The position numbers and the translations under genes were made by a program. Of a DNA stretch of 64,000 nt, positions 10,234-20,080 are shown piece by piece (the first letter of the stretch is position 1; every line of letters starts with the position of its first letter). The notes below the pieces were generated by a model. The model was not told the DNA's origin. It saw nothing but the letters and a program-made list of their open reading frames with translations, and searched no databases. The stretch comes from Pseudoteredinibacter isoporae. GTDB taxonomy: Bacteria; Pseudomonadota; Gammaproteobacteria; Pseudomonadales; Cellvibrionaceae. Location of the stretch: contig NZ_JAAONY010000002.1 in assembly GCF_011602085.1 (NCBI RefSeq), forward strand, positions 992,001 through 1,056,000, written 5' to 3'.

Positions 10234-10791
10234 TTAGATTTCCATCAAATCCGCTTCTTTCACTGACAGCGCCTTATCAACTTCGGCAACAAACTTGTCA
10301 GTGATTTTCTGGATTTCATCCTGGGCGCGACGATCATCGTCTTCAGTGATTTCTTTTTCTTTCAGCAGATCTTTCACGTCGGCATTGGCGTCGCGACGGA
10401 TGTTACGAATGGAAATACGCGCATTCTCGGCTTCAGCGCGAGCTTGCTTGATGTAACCTTTACGGGTTTCTTCGGTCAGCGGCGGCATTGGCACGCGAAT
10501 CAGCTCACCGGTAGTGACCGGGTTCAAACCCAGATCGGATTTCATAATGGCTTTTTCAATCTCTGGCACCATAGGCTTTTCCCAAGGGCTCACAGACAGA
10601 GTTCGAGCATCCAGTACAGAGACGTTGGCCACCTGATTCAGGGGGGTATCGGCACCATAGTAATTTACGCTGACCGAATCCAGAATGCTTGGGTGCGCAC
10701 GGCCAGTACGGATTTTACCGAAGTTGTTGGCCAGGGCCTCAAGGCTTTTTTGCATGCGGCTTTCAGCATCCGCTTTAATATCATTGATCAT
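10234..10791 (-). CDS. frr: Ribosome recycling factor
   Basis: 185 residues, the standard RRF length. It contains the characteristic GRAHPSILD and [16 protein letters not shown] segments and a long C-terminal three-helix bundle. With EF-G it splits post-termination ribosomes. Its start overlaps the 3' end of pyrH by 11 bp, so the two are translationally coupled. Confidence 0.98.
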   Translation of the reverse strand: MINDIKADAESRMQKSLEALANNFGKIRTGRAHPSILDSVSVNYYGADTPLNQVANVSVLDARTLSVSPWEKPMVPEIEKAIMKSDLGLNPVTTGELIRVPMPPLTEETRKGYIKQARAEAENARISIRNIRRDANADVKDLLKEKEITEDDDRRAQDEIQKITDKFVAEVDKALSVKEADLMEI

Positions 10792-11521
10792 TGTCTAAAG
10801 TCTCTTGAATTAAAGTACCTTCATTGCCACCGCGAACGATGCTTACCAACGCGCCGGCTTGATCCATACGGAATACTCGCACAGGCATATCGTGTTCGCG
10901 ACACAGACAAATCGCAGTCAGATCCATAACCCCCAGCTTTTTCTCAAGGGCTTCATCATAGGTCAATTCGTCGTATTTGGTTGCGGTCGGGTCTTTCATT
11001 GGGTCTGCAGTGTATACGCCGTCCACCTTGGTCGCTTTCAATACCAACTCAGCTTCCACTTCGATACCACGTAAACACGCGGCAGAATCGGTTGTGAAGA
11101 ACGGGTTACCGGTACCCGCGGAAAAGATTACCACTTCGCCGGCTTCCAAAAAGCGAATCGCCTTACGGCGATCATAGTGATCAACTACACCACTCATAGG
11201 AATAGCAGACATCACGCGGGAAGAAATGTTCGAACGCTCGAGGGCATCTCGCATGGCCAGGGCATTCATTACTGTCGCCAGCATCCCCATATGGTCGCCC
11301 GTGACGCGATCCAGACCCGCAGCATTCAAGGCCGCGCCTCGAAACAGGTTACCACCACCGATCACCAGGCCCACTTGTACACCGATGCCAACCAGCTGCC
11401 CAATCTCCAGGGCCATCTTATCCAGCACCTTGGGGTCGATACCAAAGCCCTCTTCTCCCATCAGCTCTTCGCCGCTGAGTTTAAGCAATATACGTTTGTA
11501 TTTTTTGTCTTTGGTGGGCAT
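10781..11521 (-). CDS. pyrH: Uridylate kinase PyrH
   Basis: 246 residues of the amino-acid-kinase fold. The phosphate-binding KLSGEELMG is near the start, and GGGNLFRG and the UMP-binding [13 protein letters not shown] follow. It phosphorylates UMP to UDP in pyrimidine nucleotide synthesis. It is first in the pyrH-frr-uppS-cdsA-dxr-rseP run. The tsf gene upstream ends in a strong terminator, so pyrH probably has its own promoter in the 177-bp gap. Confidence 0.98.
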   Translation of the reverse strand: MPTKDKKYKRILLKLSGEELMGEEGFGIDPKVLDKMALEIGQLVGIGVQVGLVIGGGNLFRGAALNAAGLDRVTGDHMGMLATVMNALAMRDALERSNISSRVMSAIPMSGVVDHYDRRKAIRFLEAGEVVIFSAGTGNPFFTTDSAACLRGIEVEAELVLKATKVDGVYTADPMKDPTATKYDELTYDEALEKKLGVMDLTAICLCREHDMPVRVFRMDQAGALVSIVRGGNEGTLIQETLDNDQ

Positions 11522-11610
11522 GGAAGACTTCCTACATTAGCCGTGGTTTGGGAGCTTGCGCCCAGGATAGGCCGGTTTTAGACAGCCCATATCCTAAGCG
11601 GCTGAATTCT

Positions 11611-11651
11611 AACAAAAAAGGGGTGGAAGATGCGACTCCCACCCCTTTCTA
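11611..11651 (-). terminator. Rho-independent terminator after tsf
   Basis: Read on the minus strand, AAAGGGGTGGG and CCACCCCTTTTTT form a GC-rich stem around a short loop, ending in a run of Ts, about 50 bp after the tsf stop. It separates the rpsB-tsf transcript from pyrH. Confidence 0.85.
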
Positions 11652-11698
11652 TTCGATGATTTTCATCATCGAACGCTAAAAAATAGCGTTTTCGGCAA

Positions 11699-12571
11699 TT
11701 AAGACTTGGAAGCAGCTACCTGAGCAGCAACTTCAGCCGCGAAATCGGCTTCTTCAATCTCAATACCTTCACCCACTTCAAAGCGAACAAAGTTTACAAC
11801 TTCACCACCCGCTTCTTTAACCAGCTGAGCAACAGTCTGGTCAGGGTTTTTAACGAAAGGCTGCTCTACCAGGCTGGATTCTTTCAAGAACTTCTTGATA
11901 CGGCCTGTCATCATCTTCTCAACGATCTCGTCTGGCTTACCCGCCATATCTGGCTGAGCCTTGATGATGTCTTTCTCTTTCTGCAGCAGCTCTTCCGGCA
12001 TATCTTCAGGGCGAGTTACCTGTGGGTTAACCGCAGCAACGTGCATGGAAACGTCTTTAGCCACTTCAACCTGACCCGCAGTCAAGGTAGTGATCGCAGC
12101 AATACGGTTGTTAGAGTGGATGTAAGAACCCACAATGCCACCGTTAGCTTCAACAACAGCGATGCGACGCACGCCAATGTTCTCACCAATTTTCTGAACC
12201 AGAGCTTCACGAGCTGCATCCAGTTCACCTTCCATCAGCTTGGCAACGTCTTCGGTTTTCTCAGCGAAGGCCTTGTCCAGAACCTTGGCTGCGAAACCAG
12301 CGAAGTTTTCATCACGGGCAGCGAAGTCAGTTTCAGAGTTAACTTCTACCAGTACGCCGTAAGAACCGTCTTCGGCAACTTTAGCGGCAACAACGCCGTC
12401 AGCCGCAGTACGGTCAGCTTTCTTAGCTGCTTTCAGGCCAGAAGCCTTACGCAGGTTTTCAATGGCTTTATCGATGTCGCCATCAACTTCTTTCAGTGCT
12501 TTTTTGCACTCCATCATGCCGAGGCCAGTGCGCTCGCGCAGTTCTTTTACCAAAGATGCAGAAACCGCCAT
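11699..12571 (-). CDS. tsf: Elongation factor Ts
   Basis: 290 residues. The N-terminal UBA-like domain ([19 protein letters not shown]) and the [10 protein letters not shown] segment, which contacts EF-Tu in the family, are conserved. It exchanges GDP for GTP on EF-Tu. It follows rpsB after a gap containing an attenuator-like hairpin and is closed by a terminator. Confidence 0.98.
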   Translation of the reverse strand: MAVSASLVKELRERTGLGMMECKKALKEVDGDIDKAIENLRKASGLKAAKKADRTAADGVVAAKVAEDGSYGVLVEVNSETDFAARDENFAGFAAKVLDKAFAEKTEDVAKLMEGELDAAREALVQKIGENIGVRRIAVVEANGGIVGSYIHSNNRIAAITTLTAGQVEVAKDVSMHVAAVNPQVTRPEDMPEELLQKEKDIIKAQPDMAGKPDEIVEKMMTGRIKKFLKESSLVEQPFVKNPDQTVAQLVKEAGGEVVNFVRFEVGEGIEIEEADFAAEVAAQVAASKS

Positions 12572-12610
12572 GATTTTATCCTCATCAAATATTCGAAACT
12601 AAAAAATACG

Positions 12611-12634
12611 AAAAGGGGGCGTGCGCCCCCTTTC
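12611..12634 (-). terminator. Attenuator-type hairpin between rpsB and tsf
   Basis: On the minus strand GAAAGGGGGCG and CGCCCCCTTTTC form a near-perfect stem with a minimal loop, followed by TTTTCGT. A partial terminator at this position is known in the E. coli rpsB-tsf operon and lowers tsf relative to rpsB; the same role here is inferred from position and structure. Confidence 0.7.
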
Positions 12635-12690
12635 AGGCCGAGACTTGGTTACCCGAGTCTGCAGCCGCTGTGTTACAGCTGTGCGAGGGC

Positions 12691-13428
12691 TTAGCTAGCT
12701 TCGCCGTCAACCTCAACAAACTCGTCTTTGTTCGGTACGCTCTGGCCGTTAGCAGCACCTTCCAGTACCGCATCAGCAGCGGCAGTGGCGTACAGCTTGA
12801 TAGCGCGGATCGCGTCATCGTTACCAGGGATTACGTGGTCAACACCAATAGGATCAGAGTTGGTATCAACAACGCCGAATACAGGAATACCCAGCTTGTT
12901 GGCTTCCTGGATAGCGATGCGCTCATGCTCAACGTCGATTACGAAGATCGCGTCAGGCAGGCCACCCATATCCTTGATACCACCGATGGAACGCTCAAGC
13001 TTCTCCATCATACGGGTACGCATCAACGCTTCTTTCTTGGTCAGCTTTTCGAAAGTACCGTCTTGGCTCTGGGCTTCCAGATCACGGTAGCGCTTGATAG
13101 AAGCACGGATGGTTTTGTAGTTGGTCAGCATACCACCCAACCAGCGGTGGCTAACGTAAGGCTGGCCAGAACGCTCAGCCTGCTCTTTGATTACTTTAGC
13201 GGCGGCGCGCTTGGTACCAACGAACAGAACCTTTTTCTTTTGAGAACCCAGCTTGGTCAAAGCAGCCAGGGCTTCATTGAACGCAGGAACAGTGTGCTCC
13301 AGGTTAATGATATGAATTTTGTTGCGAGCACCAAAGATGTATTGACCCATCTTCGGGTTCCAGTAGCGAGTCTGGTGACCAAAGTGGACACCAGCTTGCA
13401 GCATATCGCGCATGCTTACGGTAGGCAT
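12691..13428 (-). CDS. rpsB: 30S ribosomal protein S2
   Basis: 245 residues. It begins [27 protein letters not shown] apart from its length typical of the family, and carries the [10 protein letters not shown] and DTNSDP segments. S2 is a late-assembling small-subunit protein. Transcribed divergently from map and ahead of tsf. In gammaproteobacteria S2 represses its own operon through the 5' leader, and a leader of suitable length is present here. Confidence 0.98.
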   Translation of the reverse strand: MPTVSMRDMLQAGVHFGHQTRYWNPKMGQYIFGARNKIHIINLEHTVPAFNEALAALTKLGSQKKKVLFVGTKRAAAKVIKEQAERSGQPYVSHRWLGGMLTNYKTIRASIKRYRDLEAQSQDGTFEKLTKKEALMRTRMMEKLERSIGGIKDMGGLPDAIFVIDVEHERIAIQEANKLGIPVFGVVDTNSDPIGVDHVIPGNDDAIRAIKLYATAAADAVLEGAANGQSVPNKDEFVEVDGEAS

Positions 13429-13575
13429 ATGTCTAATTCCTTAGGGTTAGGCCTCCATATACCCCAGCCGCTCAACCCTTTCCTGCCAAAGGAAATCCGG
13501 GCACCCAAACGGATGTGACGGTATATGTGTGACGTTAAAATCATTTAATTTCCCTGCGTACTCATACACAGGGGC
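13429..13575 (-). promoter_or_regulatory. Probable rpsB 5' leader (candidate S2 autoregulatory RNA)
   Basis: About 145 nt separate the candidate rpsB promoter from its ATG. The leader holds the hairpin TTTCCTTTGGCAGGAAA (13479-13495 in plus coordinates) and complementary blocks GGGTTGAG and CTAACCC that flank the ribosome-binding region. S2-dependent autogenous control through the leader is established for gammaproteobacterial rpsB; assignment to this leader is inference from length, position and pairing potential. Confidence 0.45.
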
Positions 13576-13579
13576 GCGC

Positions 13580-13585
13580 TTTATA
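13580..13585 (-). promoter_or_regulatory. Candidate rpsB promoter -10 with GC-rich discriminator
   Basis: On the minus strand TATAAA is followed at once by GCGCGCCCC, the GC-rich discriminator typical of stringently controlled ribosomal promoters. No good -35 is seen at 16-18 bp, so the call rests on the -10 and discriminator only. Confidence 0.4.
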
Positions 13586-13671
13586 CCATAAGGCTGCCCC
13601 CGACACCAGTTTTTTCGCTTAATGCCATCAAAATCTATTCGATGACCAGCTGGACAAGCACCAGCAGCGTC

Positions 13672-13700
13672 TGGTTAAGCATCGGCACAGGGTTTACAAT
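13672..13700 (+). promoter_or_regulatory. Candidate map-glnD promoter
   Basis: TGGTTA and TACAAT are separated by 17 bp on the plus strand in the divergent rpsB-map gap, about 125 bp before the map ATG. The -10 is good and the -35 is weak. Nothing else coding is visible in this 396-bp gap. Confidence 0.4.
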
Positions 13701-13824
13701 AAGCCCCTTTTACTATTGCCCCAAGAGAGTCTGCGTCAGGGACACGCCGCAATGACAGCGCGTACAGTCCCGGCAAAACAGCTCCAGCGGCCTAATAAGC
13801 GATACAGCAGGAATCTACTAGCCA

Positions 13825-14595
13825 ATGCCAGTTTCTATTAAAACCCCGGAAGAAATCGCCAAAATGCGCGTTGCCGGCCGTATGGCCGCCGAATGCCTGG
13901 AAATGATTGAAGACTATGTACAGCCCGGGGTTAGCACGGCGGAGTTGGACCGCATCATTCATAAGCACATCGTCGATGTACAGGACGCCATTCCAGCTTG
14001 CTTGAACTACCGTGGCTTTCCGAAATCCATTTGCACCTCGGTGAACCACGTCATATGTCACGGCATCCCCTCTGAAAAGAAGATCCTGAAAGACGGCGAC
14101 ATCATCAATATCGACGTCACGGTCATCAAGGATGGCTACTTTGGCGACACCAGCAAAATGTACTTTGTCGGCAAGCGCAGCCCCCATATGGAGCGCCTGG
14201 TACAAGTCACCCAGGAATGCCTCTATAAAGGTATTGAACTGGTTAAGCCGGGTACTCGCCTGGGCGATATCGGCCATGTGATTCAAAAGCATGCCCACGC
14301 CAACTATTACAGTGTCGTGCGAGAGTACTGCGGTCACGGTATCGGCAGTGAATTCCACGAAGATCCTCAAGTGCTGCACTACGGTAAGCCTGATACCGGA
14401 CTGGAACTAAAAGAAGGGATGACCTTCACCATCGAGCCGATGATCAACGCCGGTAAAGCACATACCAAACTGAAGAAAGACGGCTGGACCGTAGAAACTC
14501 GCGACGGACGTCCATCTGCGCAATGGGAGCACACCCTGGCCGTTACGGCGACCGGTGTGGAAGTTCTGACCGCACGCACTGAAGAGAGCTTTTAA
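13825..14595 (+). CDS. map: Methionine aminopeptidase, type I
   Basis: 256 residues. The family's metal ligands can be placed in NIDVTVIKDGYFGDTS (two aspartates), CGHGIG (histidine), FTIEPMIN (glutamate) and the late AQWEHT (glutamate). It removes initiator methionine from nascent proteins. Divergent from rpsB and 6 bp ahead of glnD, the usual arrangement; the ribosome-binding site is weak. Confidence 0.97.
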   Translation: MPVSIKTPEEIAKMRVAGRMAAECLEMIEDYVQPGVSTAELDRIIHKHIVDVQDAIPACLNYRGFPKSICTSVNHVICHGIPSEKKILKDGDIINIDVTVIKDGYFGDTSKMYFVGKRSPHMERLVQVTQECLYKGIELVKPGTRLGDIGHVIQKHAHANYYSVVREYCGHGIGSEFHEDPQVLHYGKPDTGLELKEGMTFTIEPMINAGKAHTKLKKDGWTVETRDGRPSAQWEHTLAVTATGVEVLTARTEESF

Positions 14596-14601
14596 AGCAC
14601 G

Positions 14602-17322
14602 ATGAGCGATATCGACGCGATACCCTATTTTGAAAAACCCATTCTTTTTTTTGAGCAAGGCGCTTTTCGCAAACAACTGCAAAAGCGCAATGCCATCTCT
14701 GTTTTCAAAGAGGCTATCGCCGAGGTTAACGAACAGTTCGATCTTCGCTTTCGCGAAGGTGAAAACATTCGCCACCTGATCTACGACCGCGCCACCTTTA
14801 TTGACTGCCTGCTGCACTACGCATGGCATTTGTTTTCCTGGAGCGAAGGCATCGCTCTGCTTGCGGTTGGCGGCTACGGCCGTGGCGAACTGCACCCCTA
14901 CTCCGACATCGATATTCTGGTGCTCACCGAGGATGACGAAATTCTCAATCAGGGGCCCCAGAGCAACATCGAAAATATCCAGAATTTTGTCACCCTGCTG
15001 TGGGATTTTGGCCTGGCCATTGGCCATAGCGTTCGCTCAATTCCCCAGTGCATTGAGCTGGCCAAAGACGACATCACCATCGCAACGAATTTGATGGAAG
15101 CGCGCACGCTGGCCGGCTCGGCTCGTTTGCAATTGTTATTGCAGGCGCACACCAGTGCCGACAAAATCTGGACGGCAGCCGATTTTTTTCGTGCCAAATA
15201 CACAGAACAGTATGAGCGCCACAAGAAGCACAACCACACCGAATACAATTTAGAGCCCAACATTAAAAACGCGCCCGGTGGCCTACGTGATATTCAAACC
15301 ATCAGCTGGGTTGCCAAGCGCTTTTTCGGTGTCAACAATTTCAAACAACTCGCCGGACGCGGACTGTTCACCGATGAGGAATACAACATTCTTCTCGCCG
15401 GTGAAGAAGATTTATGGCGTGTTCGCTATGCCCTGCACATGCTGGCGGGGCGAGCCGAAGAACGCTTGCTGTTTGATTACCAAAAAGAAATCGCCAAGCT
15501 ATTGGGTTATCAAGACGATACTCGCCTGGGCGTAGAGAACTTTATGCGTTGGTACTATCGCACTGTACTCGCTCTGCGCGAAGTGAACGATGTGATGCTG
15601 CACTACCTCGATGAGGTTATTTTGCAGGCCGGCCAACACAGTCAGCCCAGCCAGATCAATGATCGCTTTCAGCGTGTGGATAACTATATCGAAGTGACCC
15701 ACGACAAAGTTTTCGAACAAACCCCCTCGGCACTGTTGGAAATTTTTGTATTACTGGGTCTCGACCGCAGCTTGGTTGGGGTACGCGCCAGTACCATCCG
15801 ATTGATTCGCGAACACCGCCATTTGATTGATGAAGATTTCCGCGAGAACCCTGACAACCAACATTTATTTTTAACCCTGCTGCGCTCGCCTGTAGGCCTG
15901 GTTACGCAACTTCGCCGCATGAAACGCTACGGCATTCTGGGTTTGTATTTGCCGGAGTTCGGGCGCGTTACCGGACAGATGCAACACGACCTGTTTCATA
16001 TTTACACGGTCGATGCTCACACCCTGCTGGTGATTAAGTTTATGCGCCGCTTCAGGGAAGAAGGAGCCGCGGAGCGTTTTCCGATTGCCAGTCATGTCAT
16101 GAAGCGCCTGCCAAAACAGGAACTGCTGTATATCGCCGGCCTGTATCACGATATCGGCAAAGGTCGCGGCGGCGACCATTCTGAATTGGGCGCGGTAGAT
16201 GCGAGAGAATTTTGCGAACGCCACGGCCTGAGTAAACGTGAAACACGACTCATTGCCTGGTTGGTGGAAAAACACCTATTGATGTCCACCGTATCCCAAA
16301 AGCAAGACATCAGCGATCCGGACGTCATCCATAATTTTGCTTTGGAGGTCGGCGATCAAACTCGCCTGGATTATCTCTACGCCTTAACGGTGGCCGATAT
16401 GAACGCCACCAATCCAGATGTCTGGAACAGCTGGCGTGCCAGCCTGATGCGTCAGCTTTATATCGAAACCAAGCGCGCATTGCGCCGAGGCCTGGAAAAC
16501 CCGGTGGACGCACAAGAGCTGCTGGAAGAAACCCGCCACAATGCCTTGGCCAAACTCGCGGACAAGGGCATCAACGAAGAACAAGCGCAATCCTTCTGGC
16601 AGGATATGGACGATGAATATTTCCTTCGTGAAAGCCATATCGACATCGCCCTGCAAACCGAAGCGGTTCTGAAACATCGCGAACAGGAAAATGATGAAGA
16701 ACCACTGATTCAGATCAGTGAGACCACCACCCATGGTTACGAAGGCGCGACCCAGGTATTTTTACGGGTAAAAGACCAAGCTAATGTTTTCGCGGCCGCC
16801 GCAATCGCCTTCAGCCAATTGGGGCTTAGCATTGTGGATGCCCGGATTTACACTGACTCCAGCGGCTACACCATCGATACGTTTTACGTGCTCGATGAGA
16901 ACGGCAATTCCCTGGGTGAGGATGAGGCCAGCAAGAACAAAATTCTCCAGGCACTGAAAGAAGAGTTAGCGCTGGTGGGTGAGTACTCGGATATTATCAA
17001 ACGCCGAACCGCACGCGAGCTGAAGTATTTCGCAATGCCAACCCGCACATCCATTAATACAGATTTTCGCAGCGGCCACACCGTGCTGGAAGTTACCAGC
17101 CCTGACCGACCCGGATTCCTGGCCATTATTGCCGAGGCCTTTACCGAATTCGGTATTCAATTGCTGAACGCGAAAATTACCACCCTGGGCGAACGGGTCG
17201 AGGATGTTTTCTTTATCAGCAATGCCGACGGCCAACCCCTGAGCGACCCTAAGCTCTGTGAAGATTTACAAGCAACCATATGTCGACGTTTAGATCGACA
17301 GGTGCAAAAAGAAGCCAGCTAG
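14602..17322 (+). CDS. glnD: Bifunctional [PII] uridylyltransferase/uridylyl-removing enzyme GlnD
   Basis: 906 residues, the family's full length. The nucleotidyltransferase motif AVGGYGRGELHPYSDID lies around residues 88-104, the HD hydrolase motif YHDIGKGRGGDH around 514-525, and two ACT domains that sense glutamine begin near 718 and 826. It uridylylates PII proteins under nitrogen limitation and reverses this when glutamine is high. All catalytic elements are intact. It follows map by 6 bp and precedes dapC by 40 bp, a common arrangement. Confidence 0.97.
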   Translation: MSDIDAIPYFEKPILFFEQGAFRKQLQKRNAISVFKEAIAEVNEQFDLRFREGENIRHLIYDRATFIDCLLHYAWHLFSWSEGIALLAVGGYGRGELHPYSDIDILVLTEDDEILNQGPQSNIENIQNFVTLLWDFGLAIGHSVRSIPQCIELAKDDITIATNLMEARTLAGSARLQLLLQAHTSADKIWTAADFFRAKYTEQYERHKKHNHTEYNLEPNIKNAPGGLRDIQTISWVAKRFFGVNNFKQLAGRGLFTDEEYNILLAGEEDLWRVRYALHMLAGRAEERLLFDYQKEIAKLLGYQDDTRLGVENFMRWYYRTVLALREVNDVMLHYLDEVILQAGQHSQPSQINDRFQRVDNYIEVTHDKVFEQTPSALLEIFVLLGLDRSLVGVRASTIRLIREHRHLIDEDFRENPDNQHLFLTLLRSPVGLVTQLRRMKRYGILGLYLPEFGRVTGQMQHDLFHIYTVDAHTLLVIKFMRRFREEGAAERFPIASHVMKRLPKQELLYIAGLYHDIGKGRGGDHSELGAVDAREFCERHGLSKRETRLIAWLVEKHLLMSTVSQKQDISDPDVIHNFALEVGDQTRLDYLYALTVADMNATNPDVWNSWRASLMRQLYIETKRALRRGLENPVDAQELLEETRHNALAKLADKGINEEQAQSFWQDMDDEYFLRESHIDIALQTEAVLKHREQENDEEPLIQISETTTHGYEGATQVFLRVKDQANVFAAAAIAFSQLGLSIVDARIYTDSSGYTIDTFYVLDENGNSLGEDEASKNKILQALKEELALVGEYSDIIKRRTARELKYFAMPTRTSINTDFRSGHTVLEVTSPDRPGFLAIIAEAFTEFGIQLLNAKITTLGERVEDVFFISNADGQPLSDPKLCEDLQATICRRLDRQVQKEAS

Positions 17323-17362
17323 GCGAACCCATAAACCATTACAAAAAACTAAAACCATAGCT

Positions 17363-18559
17363 ATGAACCCGGATCTCAATAAACTGCAGCCGTATCCTTT
17401 TGAAAAACTTGCAGCACTTAAAGCCGCCGTCAGCGCGCCAGACCATAAAAACCACATCGCCTTGTCGATTGGCGAGCCCAAACATCTGCCACCGGCTTTT
17501 GTTTTGCAAACCTTGCAAGACAACCTCGACAAGCTGGCCAACTACCCGGCCACCAAGGGTATTCCCGAACTGCGTCAGGCCATTGCAGATTGGCTGACGC
17601 AGCGCTTTCAACTTAGAAACGAAACCCTGAATCCGGAGCAACATGTCCTGCCTGTAAATGGCACCCGTGAAGCGCTGTTTGCTTTTGTTCAGGCGATTGT
17701 GGATCGTGAAAAGCCAGCCCCGCTGGTTTTGTGTCCAAACCCTTTCTATCAGATTTATGAAGGTGCGGCCTTACTGGCCGGTGCAGAACCTCACTTTTTG
17801 AATTGCACCGCAGACAACAATTATCTGCCCGACTTCGATCAGATCAGCGCCGACACCTGGCAACGCTGCCAACTGTTGTTTATCTGCACTCCGGGCAATC
17901 CAACCGGCGCAGTGATGAACAGTGAATTATTGCAGAAGCTGATTCGCCTGGCCGATGAACACGACTTCATTATTGCCAGTGATGAATGTTACAGCGAACT
18001 GTATTTTGACGAAAACAATCCACCCCCAGGCCTGCTTCAAGCATGCAGCGACATGGGGCGTGATGATTACCGACGCTGCGTGGTATTTCACAGCCTGTCC
18101 AAACGTTCCAATTTACCGGGCCTGCGCTCCGGATTTGTGGCTGGAGATTCCGAGGTGATCAGCCAGTTTCTGCGCTATCGAACCTATCACGGTTGCGCCA
18201 TGGCTCTGCCGAGCCAAATCGCCAGTATTGCAGCCTGGAAAGATGAAGCTCATGTGCGGCAAAACCGCCAAGCTTATCAGGAAAAGTTTTCGGCCGTGCT
18301 GGATATATTGGGCAATAAACTGGACGTTAGAAAACCCGATGCAGGCTTTTATCTGTGGCCCAATGTGCAGGGCTGCGACAAAGACTTTGCACAAAAGCTG
18401 TTTGCCGAACAACACATTACCGTTTTGCCCGGGCAATTTTTGGCACGTGACAGTCGGGGCATTAACCCCGGCAGCGGGCATGTGCGCATGGCTCTGGTCG
18501 CTCCACTGGCGGAATGCATTGAAGCGGCCGAACGAATTGTCGAATTTGTTTCCACTTGA
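17363..18559 (+). CDS. dapC: N-succinyldiaminopimelate aminotransferase DapC
   Basis: 398 residues, fold-type I PLP aminotransferase (class I/II). The PLP lysine is K247 in SLSKRSNLPGLRSG; CTPGNPTGAV and the C-terminal GSGHVRMAL arginine are present. In the succinylase branch of lysine/meso-DAP synthesis it aminates N-succinyl-2-amino-6-oxopimelate. Its placement after glnD, with dapD and dapE nearby, supports DapC over a generic aspartate aminotransferase. Confidence 0.9.
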   Translation: MNPDLNKLQPYPFEKLAALKAAVSAPDHKNHIALSIGEPKHLPPAFVLQTLQDNLDKLANYPATKGIPELRQAIADWLTQRFQLRNETLNPEQHVLPVNGTREALFAFVQAIVDREKPAPLVLCPNPFYQIYEGAALLAGAEPHFLNCTADNNYLPDFDQISADTWQRCQLLFICTPGNPTGAVMNSELLQKLIRLADEHDFIIASDECYSELYFDENNPPPGLLQACSDMGRDDYRRCVVFHSLSKRSNLPGLRSGFVAGDSEVISQFLRYRTYHGCAMALPSQIASIAAWKDEAHVRQNRQAYQEKFSAVLDILGNKLDVRKPDAGFYLWPNVQGCDKDFAQKLFAEQHITVLPGQFLARDSRGINPGSGHVRMALVAPLAECIEAAERIVEFVST

Positions 18560-18582
18560 TTCAGTTACAGGATCTTCTCTGA

Positions 18583-19236
18583 ATGCTTAAGAAAGAACGG
18601 GCTGCCTATGTGTTGCAGCGCCTGCAAAAGGAATACCCGGAACCCCCTATTCCCCTGGACCACAAAGACCCTTACACCTTGCTGGTGGCCGTATTGCTGT
18701 CTGCCCAATGCACGGATGAGCGCGTCAATCAGGTGACCCCTGCGCTCTGGGAGCTGGCGGACAACCCCTACGACATGGCGAAGCAAACCGTAGAAGACAT
18801 CAAGGCTATTATTCGCCCCTGTGGCCTCTCACCACAAAAATCCAAGGCGATCTCCAAACTGTCACAGATCCTCATCGAAGAGCACGATGGTGAAGTGCCG
18901 GCAGACATGGACGCGCTGGAAAAACTGCCCGGCGTTGGCCATAAAACTGCAGGTGTGGTTATGGCCCAGGCCTTTGACGTACCAAGTTTCCCTGTCGACA
19001 CCCATATTCACCGCCTGGCGCAGCGCTGGGGCCTGACCAATGGACAAAACGTCGCACAGACAGAAAAGGATTTGAAACGCCTCTTCCCGGAAGACGCCTG
19101 GAACGCCCTGCATCTGCAAATTATTTACTGGGGACGCGAGTTCTGCTCAGCCCGGGGTTGCGATGGAACCGTCTGTGAAATCTGCCGAACCTGTTATCCG
19201 AAACGCAAGAATCCCAAAATCACATTAAAAGCTTAA
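18583..19236 (+). CDS. nth: Endonuclease III-type DNA glycosylase with atypical cysteine tail
   Basis: 217 residues. The helix-hairpin-helix LPGVGHKTAG carries catalytic K121 and FPVDTHIHR carries D139, so it should be an active bifunctional glycosylase/AP lyase for oxidised pyrimidines. The C-terminal cysteines are C188, C193, C198, C201 and C204, not the C-x6-C-x2-C-x5-C of the usual iron-sulfur loop. That GRExCxARG-type tail resembles Nth variants I associate with non-proteobacterial groups. It sits between dapC and a DUF4190 gene. The glycosylase call is firm; whether the protein holds a cluster is open. Confidence 0.88.
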   Translation: MLKKERAAYVLQRLQKEYPEPPIPLDHKDPYTLLVAVLLSAQCTDERVNQVTPALWELADNPYDMAKQTVEDIKAIIRPCGLSPQKSKAISKLSQILIEEHDGEVPADMDALEKLPGVGHKTAGVVMAQAFDVPSFPVDTHIHRLAQRWGLTNGQNVAQTEKDLKRLFPEDAWNALHLQIIYWGREFCSARGCDGTVCEICRTCYPKRKNPKITLKA

Positions 19237-19255
19237 GCCAGAAACCGATCATTGG

Positions 19256-19555
19256 ATGAAACCCTTTATGCAAAACGACATTGTTACCAAGCCCGAACAC
19301 GTACCTGCAAAAACATCGACCCTGGCAATCGTCAGCCTGGTCTTCGGTATTTTGGGGCTGTTTTTTATTGGCTCGCTGGTCGGCATTATTACCGGTCACC
19401 TGGCTCGCTCCGAAATCCGCAAAAGCGAAGGCCGACTGGAAGGTGATGCTATGGCTTTAACCGGGCTGATCACGGGTTATATCGGTTTTATTCTGGCTTT
19501 TATCTGGGTTGCGCTCATGGGTGGCCTGGTGGTTTTGGCCGCCCTGTTCGGCTAA
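19256..19555 (+). CDS. DUF4190 small membrane protein
   Basis: 99 residues. Two hydrophobic hairpin regions (about 22-48 and 64-98) flank the signature GHLARSEIRKS, which matches DUF4190 proteins. Its function is not known. The start may be this ATG or one four codons later (MQNDIV); neither has a strong ribosome-binding site. It follows nth by 19 bp and is probably cotranscribed with it. Confidence 0.8.
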   Translation: MKPFMQNDIVTKPEHVPAKTSTLAIVSLVFGILGLFFIGSLVGIITGHLARSEIRKSEGRLEGDAMALTGLITGYIGFILAFIWVALMGGLVVLAALFG

Positions 19556-19684
19556 GCCCGGACTCGGTATATTCGGCATAGACAAATCAGGCGCCAGGAC
19601 TACAAGCAGCCCCGCAGTATTTGCTATGCTTAGCCCCCTTTACAACAAGCGACACCTTAGACCTTAGACCTTAGGGAAAATAAT

Positions 19685-20035
19685 ATGGCCATCACCCTTT
19701 ATGGCATCCCCAATTGCGATACGGTTAAAAAAGCCCGCAACTGGCTGGAACAGGAAAACATTGCTTATCAATTCCACGACTTTCGCAAAGACGGCCTGGA
19801 ATCCGCTCAGGTTGAACAATGGATTGATGAGCTCGGTTGGGAAACCCTGGTGAACAAACGCAGCACCAGCTGGAAAGCCCTGGATGACAATCAGCGCAAA
19901 AGTATGGATGCCAAATCCGCACTGGCGGCGATTCTGGAAAGCCCAACCTTGATCAAGAGACCGCTGTTGGATAACGGCAAAAGCCGGAACGTCGGCTTTA
20001 AAGCGGCAGACTACGAACAAATCCTGAAGACGTGA
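19685..20035 (+). CDS. ArsC/Spx-family protein YffB-like
   Basis: 116 residues with a thioredoxin-like fold. The start MAITLYGIPNCDTVKKARNWL carries a single N-terminal Cys11 in the Spx/ArsC context, and the length fits YffB rather than true arsenate reductases. YffB relatives are encoded next to dapE/dapD in many gammaproteobacteria, as here. A glutathione-dependent reductase role has been suggested for the family; the substrate is unknown. Just upstream is a triple ACCTTAG direct repeat (about 19655-19676). Confidence 0.85.
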   Translation: MAITLYGIPNCDTVKKARNWLEQENIAYQFHDFRKDGLESAQVEQWIDELGWETLVNKRSTSWKALDDNQRKSMDAKSALAAILESPTLIKRPLLDNGKSRNVGFKAADYEQILKT

Positions 20036-20080
20036 CTTCGGAACCCGAACAAAACCGTTTATAAATAGATAGGAAACACC

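Noticed and set aside
12670-13518. 282-codon frame on the plus strand
   Set aside because: Antisense to rpsB, a certain gene with strong codon bias that leaves long open reverse frames.
19655-19676. Triple ACCTTAG direct repeat as a CRISPR or regulator array
   Set aside because: Units are only 7 bp and without spacers; most likely a slippage product near the YffB-like gene.
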